Positions 32,933 through 43,667 of a stretch of 64,000 nt of DNA are shown piece by piece. The position numbers and the translations under genes were made by a program. Under the pieces are notes generated by a model. That model made no database searches. It saw only the letters and a program-made list of their open reading frames with translations, and was not told the DNA's origin. Origin of the DNA: Cladocopium goreaui (lineage: Eukaryota > Sar > Dinophyceae > Suessiales > Symbiodiniaceae); NCBI GenBank assembly GCA_947184155.2, contig CAMXCT020001395.1, positions 1 to 64,000 of the forward strand. Reading direction: 5' to 3'. Within the stretch, counting starts at the first letter, position 1; every line of letters starts with the position of its first letter.

Positions 32933-34741
32933 GCCCTGCCACACCACCTCTGGATGTTTTTAAAGCTGTGGTGAACTGGTGCACTCCACCTGTATTTTTG
33001 CCCATCTGTCTCCTCCATTTGGTTTTGGTGCAAGCAGATTGCAACTTTGCAGCTGCTTCAGGGAACCCCAAGAAGGCAGCAATTTCATGCCAGTTGAAGT
33101 GACTGTCAAACTGCCTGCCCATAGCAGCCACCTCCTTTGCACTGGCAGCCTTTGGAATTTCAATGTGAGCAACCCCTGGTGGCAAGGTGGGGTTAACAGG
33201 CCAGCACTCATGTGGCCCCTGTCCCTGCCTTGTTGCATCTGGCTCAGGGCCCCAAGGGCTGTCCTCCAGGGCTCGCTTGAGGGCAAACCTATTGGTAAAC
33301 TTGTCACTCAAGCCAATGTGGAACAGAAGCCTGCCATAGTTCTGGTGCCTCCAGCCAGCAGCCTTCTCAGCAGAGCCACCTGGGCATTGAAAGAGGCAAG
33401 CCCCCTCTGCTTTGCCAAGTGCTTCCACACTGTCTTGGTGGATGGCTTCCAATTCCAACTCCTTGACATCCAAGTGCTTGCAGATCTCTTGGAACATGGA
33501 AGCCAAAACTCTTTCTTGTTCACTCCATGAAGCTTCCAACTGGTTCACCCTCATCTCCACCCTCAAACCTGCAACATCCATGTCAGCCAACTGGCCAATT
33601 TGGGCCACCAAAGTCTGAAGTTTGGACCATTACATACCAAACCATTTAGACTCACATTGCTTTGGGGCAGCTTTGTTTGGCAGGCCCAAAGCTTTCATGT
33701 GATGCACATACCTGCCTGGGTATGCTGTGGCCTTGATCACATTGACCCCTTGGGCCCCTTTGATTTCCATGCCACCAAAGCCATTGCCCACCTTACCAAA
33801 CAGAGGGTAGGCCGACCTTGACTGCCAATCGAAATACTTGCAGAACCTCAAAGATGGGTTTGGGTACACCACTGCCACCTTACCATCCATGGTGGCTTGG
33901 GTCCCAAAGTCAACTGCAGCTTTCTCCCAAGCAGTCCTGCCCCTGAGAGGGCCCAGCTGCTCTTCTGTGCAAGATTTGGCTTGCAAAAGAATGGAAAAAA
34001 ATCTTGACCCTCTGCCTTCATTCCATACCTGCAAATGAAAAGCTGCCATTCTTCCCAGTTCAAAGCTTGGTTCAGAGCCTCAGTGAGCTGGCTTGCACTG
34101 CACCACCTCTCCTGCATGGCCAATGCAAGTGCTTGCTGGTTTTTGTCAGGATGTGGGGCCAGAAGAGGGTGGCCTGTTTTGCCTGTGGAAGTCAAGGCCT
34201 TCCTGAGTTTTTGCCCTGCTTCAATGAGGAGCTCTTCATGGGCAGCATTCATTTCATCATGCAGAATGCTTCTCAGCCTCAATGTGTAAGGCTTGGATGA
34301 AATCTCCAACCCACCAGGAAATTGTGACTTAGGGCCTCTCTGCAAAGAGCCCCCAACTTCCCAGGATAGGGCAAAGCATTCCAAGGCAGAAGGGGCAACC
34401 TCCATGGAAATGAAATCGCAGTCCCAGGAGACACCCAAAGGTGCCATGCAGTTTTGATTCACTTCCAGCAAATGGGAGCTATCAGGCTGGGTTCCTGCCC
34501 TGGGGTCAATCCACCCACCACCAAAAAGGCCCATTTCCACCTCTTCACCTGCTGTCCTCCCCTGCTGCCCTCTACTGCTTCTTGACCTCCCTCTGTCAAC
34601 CTTTGGGGCCATGCAGAACAAGGTGGCCAAAGCAAGCCCCACCAAAGAAGGTGGTGGCACACAAGGCCCTGCTGCAACAGGCTGCAGATTGCCCAAGAAC
34701 AGCACCCCAAAGAGAAGCAGGCACTTCATCTGCTTCTTCAT
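32933..34741 (-). pseudogene. Unrecognised ~600-codon ORF broken by one frameshift and one TAA
   Basis: I do not recognise the family. Three open segments line up: 34741-~34000, ~33995-33633 and 33629-32935. The first two are linked if a T7 run (A7 at 33,995-34,001 on the plus strand) has lost one base. The second and third share one frame, separated only by a TAA (33,630-33,632). The N-terminus from 34,741 resembles a signal peptide (MKKQMKCLLLFGVLFLG...VAAG). An alternative start at 34,612 begins MAPKVDRGRSRSS, like the MAPK start of the RepHel protein. The last third contains a helical stretch (ASWSEQERVLASMFQ). CpG is nearly absent, unlike the genes at 20-28.5 kb. The right end of the protein runs into TTTAGGG repeats, so the true C-terminus is missing or lies elsewhere. 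It could be a decayed mobile-element or host gene, or a live gene with sequencing errors. Confidence 0.55.
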
Positions 34742-35000
34742 GGCTACCCAGTGAGTGAAGCCCTTACCAACTTACAGTACACACTTGAGCAAAAGAAGCT
34801 CAAGCAAGGCCAAAAAGTTTCCCAAAGGAGACCATCCACTGTCATGCAATGAAGCTTAGTGCCCAGGCAATTACCAAGACATCCTCTTACTTGAGTTGCT
34901 AGTTCCACTACTAGCTGCACCCTGGCCTTGATGTCCACTTTCACCTCCTTGTGAATGAGCAAGTTAAAGGCCAAGTCCTGCCCAGACAAGAAGAAGTAAA
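34742..35000. other. Upstream spacer of the broken ORF, CpG-free
   Basis: No gene is seen. It shares the CpG-free, TG/CA-rich composition of the neighbouring ORF. Confidence 0.5.
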
Positions 35001-35390
35001 CAAAACAAGGGAAGAGAAAGGAAACAAAGAGAAGGGAAGAGAAGAGAAATCATGGGAAACATCCTCATCATTATCATCATCATCATCATCATTCATCATC
35101 ACTCATCATCATCAATCATCAATCATCATCACTCATAATCATCCTCATGATCCTTATCCCCCTCTTTATGACCATCATCATTCACCATCAACATCATCAC
35201 CATCATCATTATCATTATTGACCATTGCTCATTGATCATTGATCATTCTTTATTCATTATTCATCATTCATCATTCATCATCTATACATACATGTAAATA
35301 TATATATATATCTATTCATGTAAATTTAGATAGATACATTCGCATTTGTATATATTTACATATATATATATGTGTATATACATGGGTTTC
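35001..35390. repeat. GA-rich tract, (CAT)n and TA-rich simple repeats
   Basis: GAAGGGAAGA-type purines run to ~35,050, then CATCAT and TCATTCATCATC repeats to ~35,285, then TATATA/GATA-rich sequence to ~35,385. Confidence 0.9.
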
Positions 35391-35705
35391 CTTTTCCTTT
35401 TTTCCTTTTTTCCTTTTCCTTTTTTCCTTTTTTCCTTTTTTCCTTTTTTCCTTTTCCTTTTTTCCTTTTCCTTTTTTCCTTTTCCTTTTTTCCTTTTTTC
35501 CTTTTCCTTTTTTCCTTTTCCTTTTTTCCTTTTCCCCTTTTCCTTTCCCTTTTCCTTTTCCTTTTCCTTTTTCCTTTTCCTTTTCCTTTTCCTTTTCCTT
35601 TTCCTTTTCCTTTTCCTTTCCCTTTTCCTTTTCCTTTTCCTTTTCCTTTTTCCTTTTCCTTTTCCTTTCCCTTTTCCTTTTCCTTTTCCTTTTTCCTTTT
35701 CCTAC
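35391..35705. repeat. (TTTTCC)n pyrimidine tract
   Basis: Over 300 bp of TTTTCC/TTTTTTCC with one strand almost purely C and T. Open frames of poly Phe/Leu/Ser in it are not genes. Such tracts can form triplex DNA. Confidence 0.96.
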
Positions 35706-35832
35706 ACCTACAGTCTAAATCCTAGTGAGTCAAAATTTGAGGGAAATTCTCCCCAACCTAAGTCCTATAAATTAAAATTTGAGGAAAATTCCCCACAACC
35801 TAAATCCAAGCTTCCATTTTCAAAAAATGCTT

Positions 35833-35887
35833 AAAACCTGTGTTTTTATTGGTTTTTTCCACAAAAACCAATAAAAACACAGGTTTT
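35833..35887. repeat. 25-bp perfect inverted repeat, 5-nt loop
   Basis: Arms lie at 35,833-35,857 and 35,863-35,887 (AAAACCTGTGTTTTT... and its exact complement), with loop TCCAC. Confidence 0.95.
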
Positions 35888-35920
35888 TGACTACTTTTTT
35901 GTTAAACATGATGAAAAATG

Positions 35921-35965
35921 CTGTGTTTTTATTGGTTTTTCCCACAAAAACCAATAAAAACACAG
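35921..35965. repeat. 20-bp perfect inverted repeat, 5-nt loop
   Basis: Arms lie at 35,921-35,940 and 35,946-35,965 (CTGTGTTTTTATTGGTTTTT and its complement), with loop CCCAC. It is the second member of the 88-bp duplication. Confidence 0.95.
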
Positions 35966-36049
35966 GTTTTTGACTACTTTTTTGTTAAAAATGATGAAAA
36001 ATGCTGTGTTTTATAGGTTCTGACCAGAAGGCTCTAGGGTTCTCCCTTC

Positions 36050-36094
36050 AGGGTTTAGGGTTTACAGGGTTTAGGGTTTAGGGTTTACGGTTTA
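36050..36094. repeat. Short TTTAGGG (telomere-type) tract
   Basis: About five GGGTTTA units, two of them altered. The orientation is opposite to the tracts at 17-19 kb and 32.9 kb. It abuts the (GTT)n array directly. Confidence 0.9.
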
Positions 36095-36134
36095 GTTGTG
36101 GTTGTTGTGGTTGTTGTGGTTGTTGTGGTTGTGG

Positions 36135-36198
<64 letters not shown>

Positions 36199-36224
36199 GT
36201 TATGTTGTTGTCGTTGTTGTGTTA

Positions 36225-36263
<39 letters not shown>

Positions 36264-36395
36264 GGTTGTTGTTGTTGTTGTTGTTGTTGTGGTTGTTGTT
36301 GTTGTGGTTGTTGTCGTTGTGGTTGTTGTTGTTGTGGTTGTGTGTTGTTGTGTCTTGTTGTGTGTTGGTGTTGTTGTTGTTGTTGCTGCTGTTGC

Positions 36396-36430
<35 letters not shown>

Positions 36431-36588
36431 TTGTTGCTGTTGCTGCTGCTGCTGTTGCTGCTGCTGTTGTTTGTTGTTTGTTGTTTGTTGTTTGTTGTTT
36501 GTTGTTGTGGTTGTTGTTGTTGCTGTTGTTGTTGTTTTTGTTGTTTTTGTTGTTTGTTGTTGTTTGTTGTTGTTGTTGTTGTTGTATG

Positions 36589-36636
<48 letters not shown>

Positions 36637-36865
36637 GGTTGTTGTTGTTGTGGTTGTGTGTTGTTGTGTCTTGTTGTGTGTTGTTGTTGTTGTTGTGGTT
36701 GTTGTTTCCTTTTTTTTTGTTGTTGTTGATGTGTTATGTTGTTGTCGTTGTTGCGTTATGTTGTTGTGGTTGTTGTTGTTGTTGTTGTTGTGGTTGTTGT
36801 TGTTGTTGTGGTTGTTGTTGTGGTTGTGTGTTGTTGTGTCTTGTTGTGTGTTGTTGTTGTTGTGG

Positions 36866-36917
<52 letters not shown>

Positions 36918-36921
36918 GTTA

Positions 36922-36990
<69 letters not shown>

Positions 36991-37042
36991 GTTATGTTGT
37001 TGTCGTTGTTGTGTTATGTTGTTGTTGTTGTTGTTGTTGTTC
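36095..37042. repeat. (GTT)n microsatellite, ~950 bp
   Basis: Near-continuous GTT/TTG with GTTGTGTTATG and GCT variants. All plus frames are open (poly Val, Leu, Cys); none is a gene. Confidence 0.97.
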
Positions 37043-37249
37043 TTATTAAAAACAATAATGTCTTTTTGGTATGAATAGATGGGCCGGTTTGGTGTACCAC
37101 GGGTGATTTCGCTATTGTTGAAGGGGTAAGAAAACTCATAGATTAATCCATTAGCCAACCAATGGTAAAAGGACATCTATGGGCAAAATCCCAAATGGCA
37201 CTATTTCTCCAATTTCAATTGCAATTATTGCCATTGGTGCTTCTTATCC
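37043..37249. other. Short single-copy spacer
   Basis: Nothing was recognised here. Confidence 0.5.
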
Positions 37250-37525
37250 CAACCCCTTAATCCTAAATGTGTTTAACCTTAAAACCCTTTAACCTTATGC
37301 CCCCTTTACTCCTGCAGTCTTCAAGCCCTAAATCCTTTAACGCAAGAATCCTTTAACCCTAAAATCCCTTCACCCTAAAATCTTCCCGCCCTAAAATCCG
37401 CTGAACGTTAAAACCCTTCGTCCCTCAAACCTTCAGCCCCAACCCCCTTTAACCTTCTACAAAATTCGAACATACAAGCCTTTATTAACCCAAAGCACCT
37501 TTAACCCTGAATGCTAAACTAGTTG
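37250..37525. repeat. Degenerate CCCTAAA-like repeats
   Basis: CCTTTAACCCTAAAATCC variants like those at 17-18.5 kb but more decayed. Confidence 0.8.
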
Positions 37526-37539
37526 GGCGCCTAGGGCTA

Positions 37540-38560
37540 AATTGAGGCGGGCATGTTAGTCCTGGGGCCTGAAAACTTAAGTTGGGGCCTGGGGCGTGCA
37601 AAATGAAAATTGTGGCCTGGAGGATGCGATTTTAACTTAAGCTGGGGCCTGGGGCCTATGAATTTAAGTTGGGGCCTGGGGGCTGTGAATTTAAGTTGGG
37701 GCCTGGGGGCTGTGAACTTAAATTGGGGCCTGGGGGCTGTGAATTTAAGTTGGGACCTGGGGCCTGTAAACTTAAGAACCTGGGACCTGGGGCCTGTAAA
37801 CTTAAATTGGGGCTTGGGAGCTGTGAATTTAAATTGGAAGTTGGGGCCTGGGGGCTGTGAATTTAAGTTGGGGCCTAGGGCCTGTGCACTTAAGTTGGGG
37901 GCCTGGGGGCTGTGACTTTAAATCGACGCCTGGGGCCTGTAAACTTAAGTTGGGGCCTGGGGCCTGTAAACTTAAATTGGGGCCTGGGGGCTGTAAATTT
38001 ACATTCGGGCCTGGCGCCTGTAAACTTAAATTGGGGCCTGGGGGCTGTAAATTTAAATTCGGGCCTGGCGCCTGTAAACTTAAGTTGGGGCCTGGGGGCT
38101 GTGAATTTAAATTGGGGCCTGGGGCCTGTAAATTTAAGTTGGGGGAGGAGGCTGTGAACCTGGGGCCTGGGAATTTAAGTTGAGGACTGGGGCCTGTGAA
38201 TTTAAATTCGGGTCTGGGGCCTGTAAACTTAAATTGGGGCCTGGGGGTTGTGAGTTTCGATTGGGGCCCGGGCCTGTAAACTTAAGTTGGTGGTTGGGGG
38301 TTGTGAATTTAAATTGGGGCCTGGGGCTGTGAATTTAAATTGGGGCGTGGGCCTCTAAGCTTAAGTTGGGGTCTGGGGTTCTACTTAAGTTTAAGGCTTC
38401 AAAACTTAAGTTTGCCAGGTCTGTGCTTAAGTTAGGGCTCTGGGTGAACTTAAGTTTGCCAGGGCTGTACTTAAGTTGGTGCCCTGGGCGATCTGAGATT
38501 AATACCTCCAAAACTTAAGTTCGACGGGCCTGTGCTTAAGTTCCGCCTTGACAAACTTAA
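37540..38560. repeat. 27-bp minisatellite
   Basis: The unit is GGGGCCTGGGGGCTGTGAAT followed by TTAAGTT (27 bp), with two main versions of the AT part, AACTTAAGTT and AATTTAAATT. Both are perfect 10-bp palindromes. It decays after ~38,380. Open frames up to ~108 codons are by-products. Confidence 0.92.
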
Positions 38561-39060
38561 GCTTTTTCAACTTAAGTTTTGGAGGCCAGGGCGCGCACCC
38601 CCTAAAAGACTATAAAAGATAGTGATTCCTTGTGATTAACTGACAGCTTTTGCTTGGGCGCCGCTTTGCGTCGGACCCTACACCCTAAATTTTAGGTGGC
38701 TTGCGCCAGGTGTGCGCCAACACAGGTTGTTTTCTTGGGGGGTGGACGGGGGCGCGCCGTGGTGCACCTTTGTTTTCTTTGAGCGCGCCGATGAAGCGGC
38801 ATTGCTTTGCATGAACAGGGGCCCCCATAGAATAATTTATAAAGCAAAAACATAAACACAAACAAAAGAAGAGCAAGGTTCCTGGGAGCTCTTGGGGAAT
38901 CTGGGGAATCTGGGAGTTTTGCCCCCCCCCTGGGAGCGTTCTTCCTGAAGAAGAAGCTTTCCGGGAGCTTCTTGAAAACGTTCTAAAAGGCCCCTGGGTG
39001 CCCTTCTGGGAGCTTTCTGGGAGCTCTGGGGGCCCCTCTCGGAGCAGTCTGGGAGCGAAG
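38561..39060. other. Spacer with a segment shared with 16.8 kb
   Basis: 38,655-38,730 resembles 16,770-16,850 (GGGCGCC...ACCCTAAA...TTTTAGG...TGCGCCAACACAGGTT). 38,880-39,060 is rich in GGGAGC(T)TT phrases. No gene was recognised. Confidence 0.6.
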
Positions 39061-39838
39061 GGTTCGAGGGCTCAAAGGTTGAAGGGCCCAAGGGTGGAAA
39101 GTTCAAGGGTTCAAAGGTTCAAAGGTTGAAGGGCACAAGCATGCAGAGTTCAAGGGTTCAAGGGTTCAGGGGTCCAAGGGTTCAAGGGTTCAGGGGTCCA
39201 AGGGTGCGAGGGTTCAGGGGTTCAGGGGTCCAAGGGTGCAAGGGTCCAAGGGTTCAAGGTTCGAGGGTTCAAAGGTTGAAGGGCCCAAGGGTACAGAGTT
39301 CAAGGTTCAAGGGGTCAGGGGTCCAAGGGTTCAAGGGTCCAAGGGTTCAAGGGTTCAAGGGTTCAAGGGTTCAGGGGTTCAGGGGTTCAAGGGTGCAAGG
39401 GTTCAAGGGTTCAGGGGTCCAAGGGTTCAAGGTTCGAGGGTTCAAAGGTTGAAGGGCCCAAGGGTTCAAGGGGTCAGGGGTTCAAGGGCCCAAGGGTTCA
39501 AGGGTCCAAGGGTTCAAGGTTCGAGGGTTCAAGGTTCGAGGGTTCAAAGGTTGAAGGGCCCAAGGGTACAGAGTTCAAGGTTCAAGGGGTCAGGGGTCCA
39601 AGGGTTCAAGGGTTCAAGGGTTCAGGGGTTCAAGGGTGCAAAGGTTCAAGGGGTCAGGGGTTCAAGGGTTCAAGGGTCCAAGGGTTCAAGGTTCGAGGGT
39701 TCAAGGTTCGAGGGTTCAAAGGTTGAAGGGCCCAAGGGTACAGAGTTCAAGGTTCAAGGGCTCAGGGGTCCAAGGGTTCAAGGGTTCAAGGGTTCACGGG
39801 TCCAAGGGTGCAAGGGTTCAAGGGTCCAAGGGTTGAAA
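39061..39838. repeat. 10-bp (GGTTCAAGGG)n minisatellite with ~200-270-bp higher-order units
   Basis: A 10-bp unit with GGTCCAAGGG and GGTTCAGGGG variants. Landmarks such as GGGTACAGAGTTCAAGG recur at ~39,288, ~39,564 and ~39,735, showing larger blocks duplicated on top of the short unit. Confidence 0.93.
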
Positions 39839-40150
39839 GGTGCCAAAAAAATAAGGCCACATTATGTGGAAAAAAGGTTGCCCCATGAAGCAAAAAAAAG
39901 CCACATTATGTGGAAAAAAGGGGGGCCCATGCAACTTCCGTTTAGGGCGCCGCAGAAAAGGGGGGCCATGAAGCAAAAAAAAATAGCACAATTATGTGCA
40001 GAGAAAGGGGGCCCCATGGAGCCAAAAAAAAATTAAGGCCAAATTATGTGTGGAAAAAAAGTGGCCCCATTCAACTTCCGTTTAGGGCTCCGCCCGCAAG
40101 AAAAATATTTGAGACGTTTGCAAACCAAGGAATTGACCAGTACGACCGAC
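39839..40150. repeat. ~60-bp A-rich repeats, ~4 copies
   Basis: GCCACATTATGTGGAAAAAA and variants recur near 39,855, 39,900, 39,985 and 40,037. CCACATTATGTGG is itself a hairpin. A CAACTTCCGTTTAGGGC phrase occurs twice. Confidence 0.85.
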
Positions 40151-40159
40151 CTGGTGTTG

Positions 40160-41130
40160 TCGAACCCTAAACCCTAAAACAAAACCCTAAAGCCTAGAAA
40201 CCATTGATAGTTGCCAAGGTTCCTATAGCCCCTCACGCATAGGCCTATAGAAACCATTGACAGTTGCAGGTTTCCTATAGCCCTACGCATAGGCCTATAG
40301 AAACCATTGACAGTTGCAGGTTTCCTCCAGCCCTACGCATAGGCCTATAGAAACCATTGACAGTTGCAGGTTTCCTATAGCCCTACGCATAGGCCTATAG
40401 AAACCATTGACAGTTGCAGGTTTCCTATAGCCCTACGCATAGGCAAATAGAAACCATTGACAGTTGCAGGTTTCCTATAGCCCTACGCATAGGCAAATAG
40501 AAACCATTGACAGTTGCAGGTTTCCTATAGCCCTACGTATAGGCCTATAGAAACCATTGACAGTTGCAGGTTTCCTATAGCCCTACGCATCGGCCTATAG
40601 AAACCATTGACAGTTGCAGGTTTCCTATAGCCCTACGCATAGGCCTGTAGAAACCATTGACAGTTGCAGGTTTCCTATAGCCCTACGCATTAGGCTATAG
40701 GAAACCATTTGACAGTTGCAGGTTTTCCTATAGCCCTACGCATAGGCCTTATAGAAACCATTGACAGTTGCAGGTTTCCTATAGCCCTACGCATAGGCCT
40801 TATAGAAACCATTGACAGTTGCGGTTCTATAGCCCCAACGATAGGCCTATGAAACCATTGACAGTTGCAGGTTTCCTATAGCCCCACGCATAGACCCTAT
40901 AGAAACCATTGACAGCTGCAGGTTTCCTATAGCCCTACGCATAGGCCTATAGAAACCATTGACAGTTGCAGGTTTCCTATAGCCCTACGCATAGGCCTAT
41001 AGAAACCATTGACAGTTGCAGGTTTCCTACAGCCCTACGCATAGGCAAATAGAAACCATTGACAGCTGCAGGTTTCCTATAGCCCTACGCATAGGCCTAT
41101 AGAAATTATTGACAGTTGCAGGTTTCCTAT
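40160..41130. repeat. 50-bp tandem repeat, array 1 (about 18 copies)
   Basis: The period is exactly 50 bp (AAACCATTGACAGTTGCAGG at the start of each unit). Each unit carries a hairpin CTATAG-C-CCTA, loop CGCA, TAGG-C-CTATAG. The patch at 40,690-40,870 has many one-base indels. The array begins after CCCTAAACCCTAAAA at ~40,165. Confidence 0.95.
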
Positions 41131-41139
41131 ATATATATA

Positions 41140-41838
41140 TATAGCGCTATTCGCTTCCCTGTTGGGAGCACTATGTGCTTCCATTTTGGGAGCGCTATTC
41201 GCTTCCCTGTTGGGAGCACTATGTGCTTCCATTTTGGGGGCGCTATTCGCTTCCCTGTTGGGAGCACTATGTGCTTCCATTTTGGGAGCGCTATTCGCTT
41301 CCCTGTTGGGAGCACTATGTGCTTCCATTTTGGGAGCGCTATTCGCTTCCCTGTTGGGAGCACTATGTGCTTCCATTTTGGGAGCGCTATTCGCTTCCCT
41401 GTTGGGAGCACTATGTGCTTCCATTTTGGGAGCGCTATTCGCTTCCCTGTTGGGAGCGCTATTCGCTTCCCTGTTGGGAGCACTATGTGCTTCCATTTTG
41501 GGAGCACTGTTCGCTTCCATGTTGGGAGCACTATGTGCTTCCATTTGGGAGCGCTATTCGCTTCCACTATGTTCATTTGGGAGCACTATGTGCTTCCATG
41601 TTGGGAGCACTATGTGCTTCCATGTTGGGAGCGCTATTCGCTTCCATTTTGGGAGCGCTATTCGCTTCCCTGTTGGGAGCACTATGTGCTTCCATTTTGG
41701 GAGCACTATGTGCTTCCATGTTGGGAGCACTATGTGCTTCCATGTTGGGAGCGCTATTCCCCTCCATTTTGGGAGCGCTATTCGCTTCCCTGTTGGGAGC
41801 ACTATGTGCTTCCATGTTGGGAGCACTATGCGTGAGTA
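41140..41838. repeat. 24/48-bp minisatellite, array 1
   Basis: The 48-bp unit consists of two diverged 24-bp halves: GCTATTCGCTTCCCTGTTGGGAGC-like and ACTATGTGCTTCCATTTTGGGAGC-like. Some copies are hybrids of the two. Because 24 is a multiple of three, most frames are open in both directions; none is annotated as a gene. Confidence 0.96.
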
Positions 41839-42930
41839 ACAACAACTTACCAACTTTTAGCGGCCCATATTGCCCAACAAGATCTTTGGAACTTGATGTC
41901 TGATAATTGATTGGTAAATGAACCGACAACAGTATGCATAGAAAGTCGAAGGTCTAAAATGATCAAAGTGGAGGGGTCCAAAATGACACAGCTGACCATT
42001 CTAGACCCTTTGCTGGGCGGTCTCCAGGTCCAGCCATTCCAGGCCCTCAGTGCTTGAGGGTATTATCTGTATGTCTGTAGACATTAAACGTGGCGCTTCC
42101 ATGCAAGCTATGGCCTCCATGTCTTACCCAAAGAAAAAGAGGCCATGTATACCTCTAAAAGACGAGATGTCGTGCCGCTCCACGCGGTCGAAAGGAAGTG
42201 TACGGTGATGTCAAGATGAGTCCTGCCATTTTGCAATGCAACCTTTTGTGAGGTCACAATCCGCATCTGCAAACATGGCCGGGTACAATGATCTATGCCA
42301 CGCCATGCAACGTCATGCAATGCAACATCATGCAGTGCACTGGCATGCAATGTGCTGTCATCATGCAATGTAGGCTGACAAAATTCATGCGGCATGATGC
42401 AACAAGTCATAGTGACCGGTAACTGCGATAAAAACAGAAAGTGTACAATGCGGTACAACCAATTAGAATAATTTCAGAAAAATGGAATTCCCCTGGCATG
42501 AGGCAATTCCAAGTGATGCCAAACTGCAACCTCATCTGAGGGGCTGTTGCGAAGTACTACAATACTATACCATGTCAAGGGCTATCATGGACGCATGGTG
42601 AAAAAAAATAGCAGCGCACGTCACAACAAAAAAACATGGAGAGCTGCCGTGACATGAATATTCAATATCAATCAATATCAGTTGTTGCACAATGGTGCAT
42701 GTTGCAAGGGCATGCAAAAACATCAAAGCATGCTTATGCCTGAAGAAAACGCTATGAAGAGACAGTGGGACAAGCAATGCGCGGCCACATAAAGTATGTG
42801 GTGCTGCAACGCAAGCTACTGCAACAGAGAGGAATAATGTAGATGTGCCGGGCTGATGGAGCTTCTATAGCCGAGGGTGAAAAAAATCACCATCAACCGT
42901 GCTTCCAATCCCCACCCAAGACAACGGACA
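41839..42930. repeat. ~1.1-kb unique segment of the composite repeat, copy 1
   Basis: Nearly identical (a few differences per 100 bp at most) to 46,253-47,359. It contains a short cluster of ATGCAATG/ATGCAACGTC units at ~42,300-42,370, the short form of the 15-bp minisatellite at 51.9-53.3 kb. No convincing gene; small minus frames (for example 42,108-42,458) are kept in both copies but match nothing I recognise. Confidence 0.9.
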
Positions 42931-43171
42931 ACATATCTATCTATCTAATCTAATCTAATCCTATCTAATCTAATCTAATCCTAGCTATCTATCTATCTAT
43001 CTAATCTAACCTAATCCTATTTATCTAACCTAATCTAATCCTATCTATCTATCTATCTAATGTAATCTAATCTAATCAAATCTAATCTAACCTAATCCTA
43101 TCTATCTAATCTAGTCTAATCTAATCTAATCCTATCTAATCTAATCTAATCCTATCTACCTATCTATCTAT
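42931..43171. repeat. TCTAA/TCTATC satellite, array 1 (cut by gap)
   Basis: Pentamer AATCT and tetramer ATCT repeats up to the assembly gap. Confidence 0.95.
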
Positions 43172-43271
43172 NNNNNNNNNNNNNNNNNNNNNNNNNNNNN
43201 NNNNNNNNNNNNNNNNNNNNNNNNNNNNNNNNNNNNNNNNNNNNNNNNNNNNNNNNNNNNNNNNNNNNNNN
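43172..43271. other. Assembly gap, 100 N
   Basis: Exactly 100 N, the usual placeholder for unknown length. The left side is TCTAA satellite and the right side is the 50-bp repeat. Confidence 0.99.
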
Positions 43272-43660
43272 AAACCATTGACAGTTGCAGGTTTCCTGTA
43301 GCCCTACGCATAGGCCTATAGAAACCATTGACAGTTGCAGGTTTCCTATAGCCCTACGCATAGGCCTATAGAAACCATTGACAGTTGCAGGTTTCCTATA
43401 GCCCTACGCATAGGCCTATAGAAACCATTGACAGTTGCAGGTTTCCTATAGCCCTACGCATGGGCCTAAAGAAACCATTGACAATTGCAGGTTTCCTATA
43501 GCCCTACGCATAGGCCTATAGAAACCATTGACAGTTGCAGGTTTCCTATAGCCCTACGCATAGGCAAAATAGTAAAGAAACGCATTGACAGCTGGCAGGT
43601 TTCCTATAGCCCTACGCAATAGCCTAAGAAATTAGTGACAGTTGCAGGTTTCTATATTAA
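43272..43660. repeat. 50-bp tandem repeat, array 2
   Basis: Same family as 40,160-41,130. The last two units (43,560-43,650) are irregular. Confidence 0.95.
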
Positions 43661-43667
43661 TATATCT

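Larger units (their letters stand above)
35706..36036. repeat. 88-bp tandem duplication carrying long AT-rich hairpins
   Basis: The unit (hairpin, then GACTACTTTTTTGTTAAA, then ATGATGAAAAATGC) occurs at ~35,833 and ~35,921, with a third truncated start at ~36,003. An A/T-rich stretch with two related AAATTTGAGG phrases precedes it. Confidence 0.88.

Noticed and set aside
33630-33632. Reassigned stop codon (TAA read as an amino acid)
   Set aside because: Only two cases, one in a decayed ORF; clear genes in the window contain no in-frame TAA, so point mutation or splicing is simpler.
36096-37078. Poly Val/Leu/Cys frames of ~320 codons
   Set aside because: Plain translation of (GTT)n.
40160-41130. 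CRISPR-like regular repeat
   Set aside because: The 50-bp units are directly contiguous with no variable spacers.
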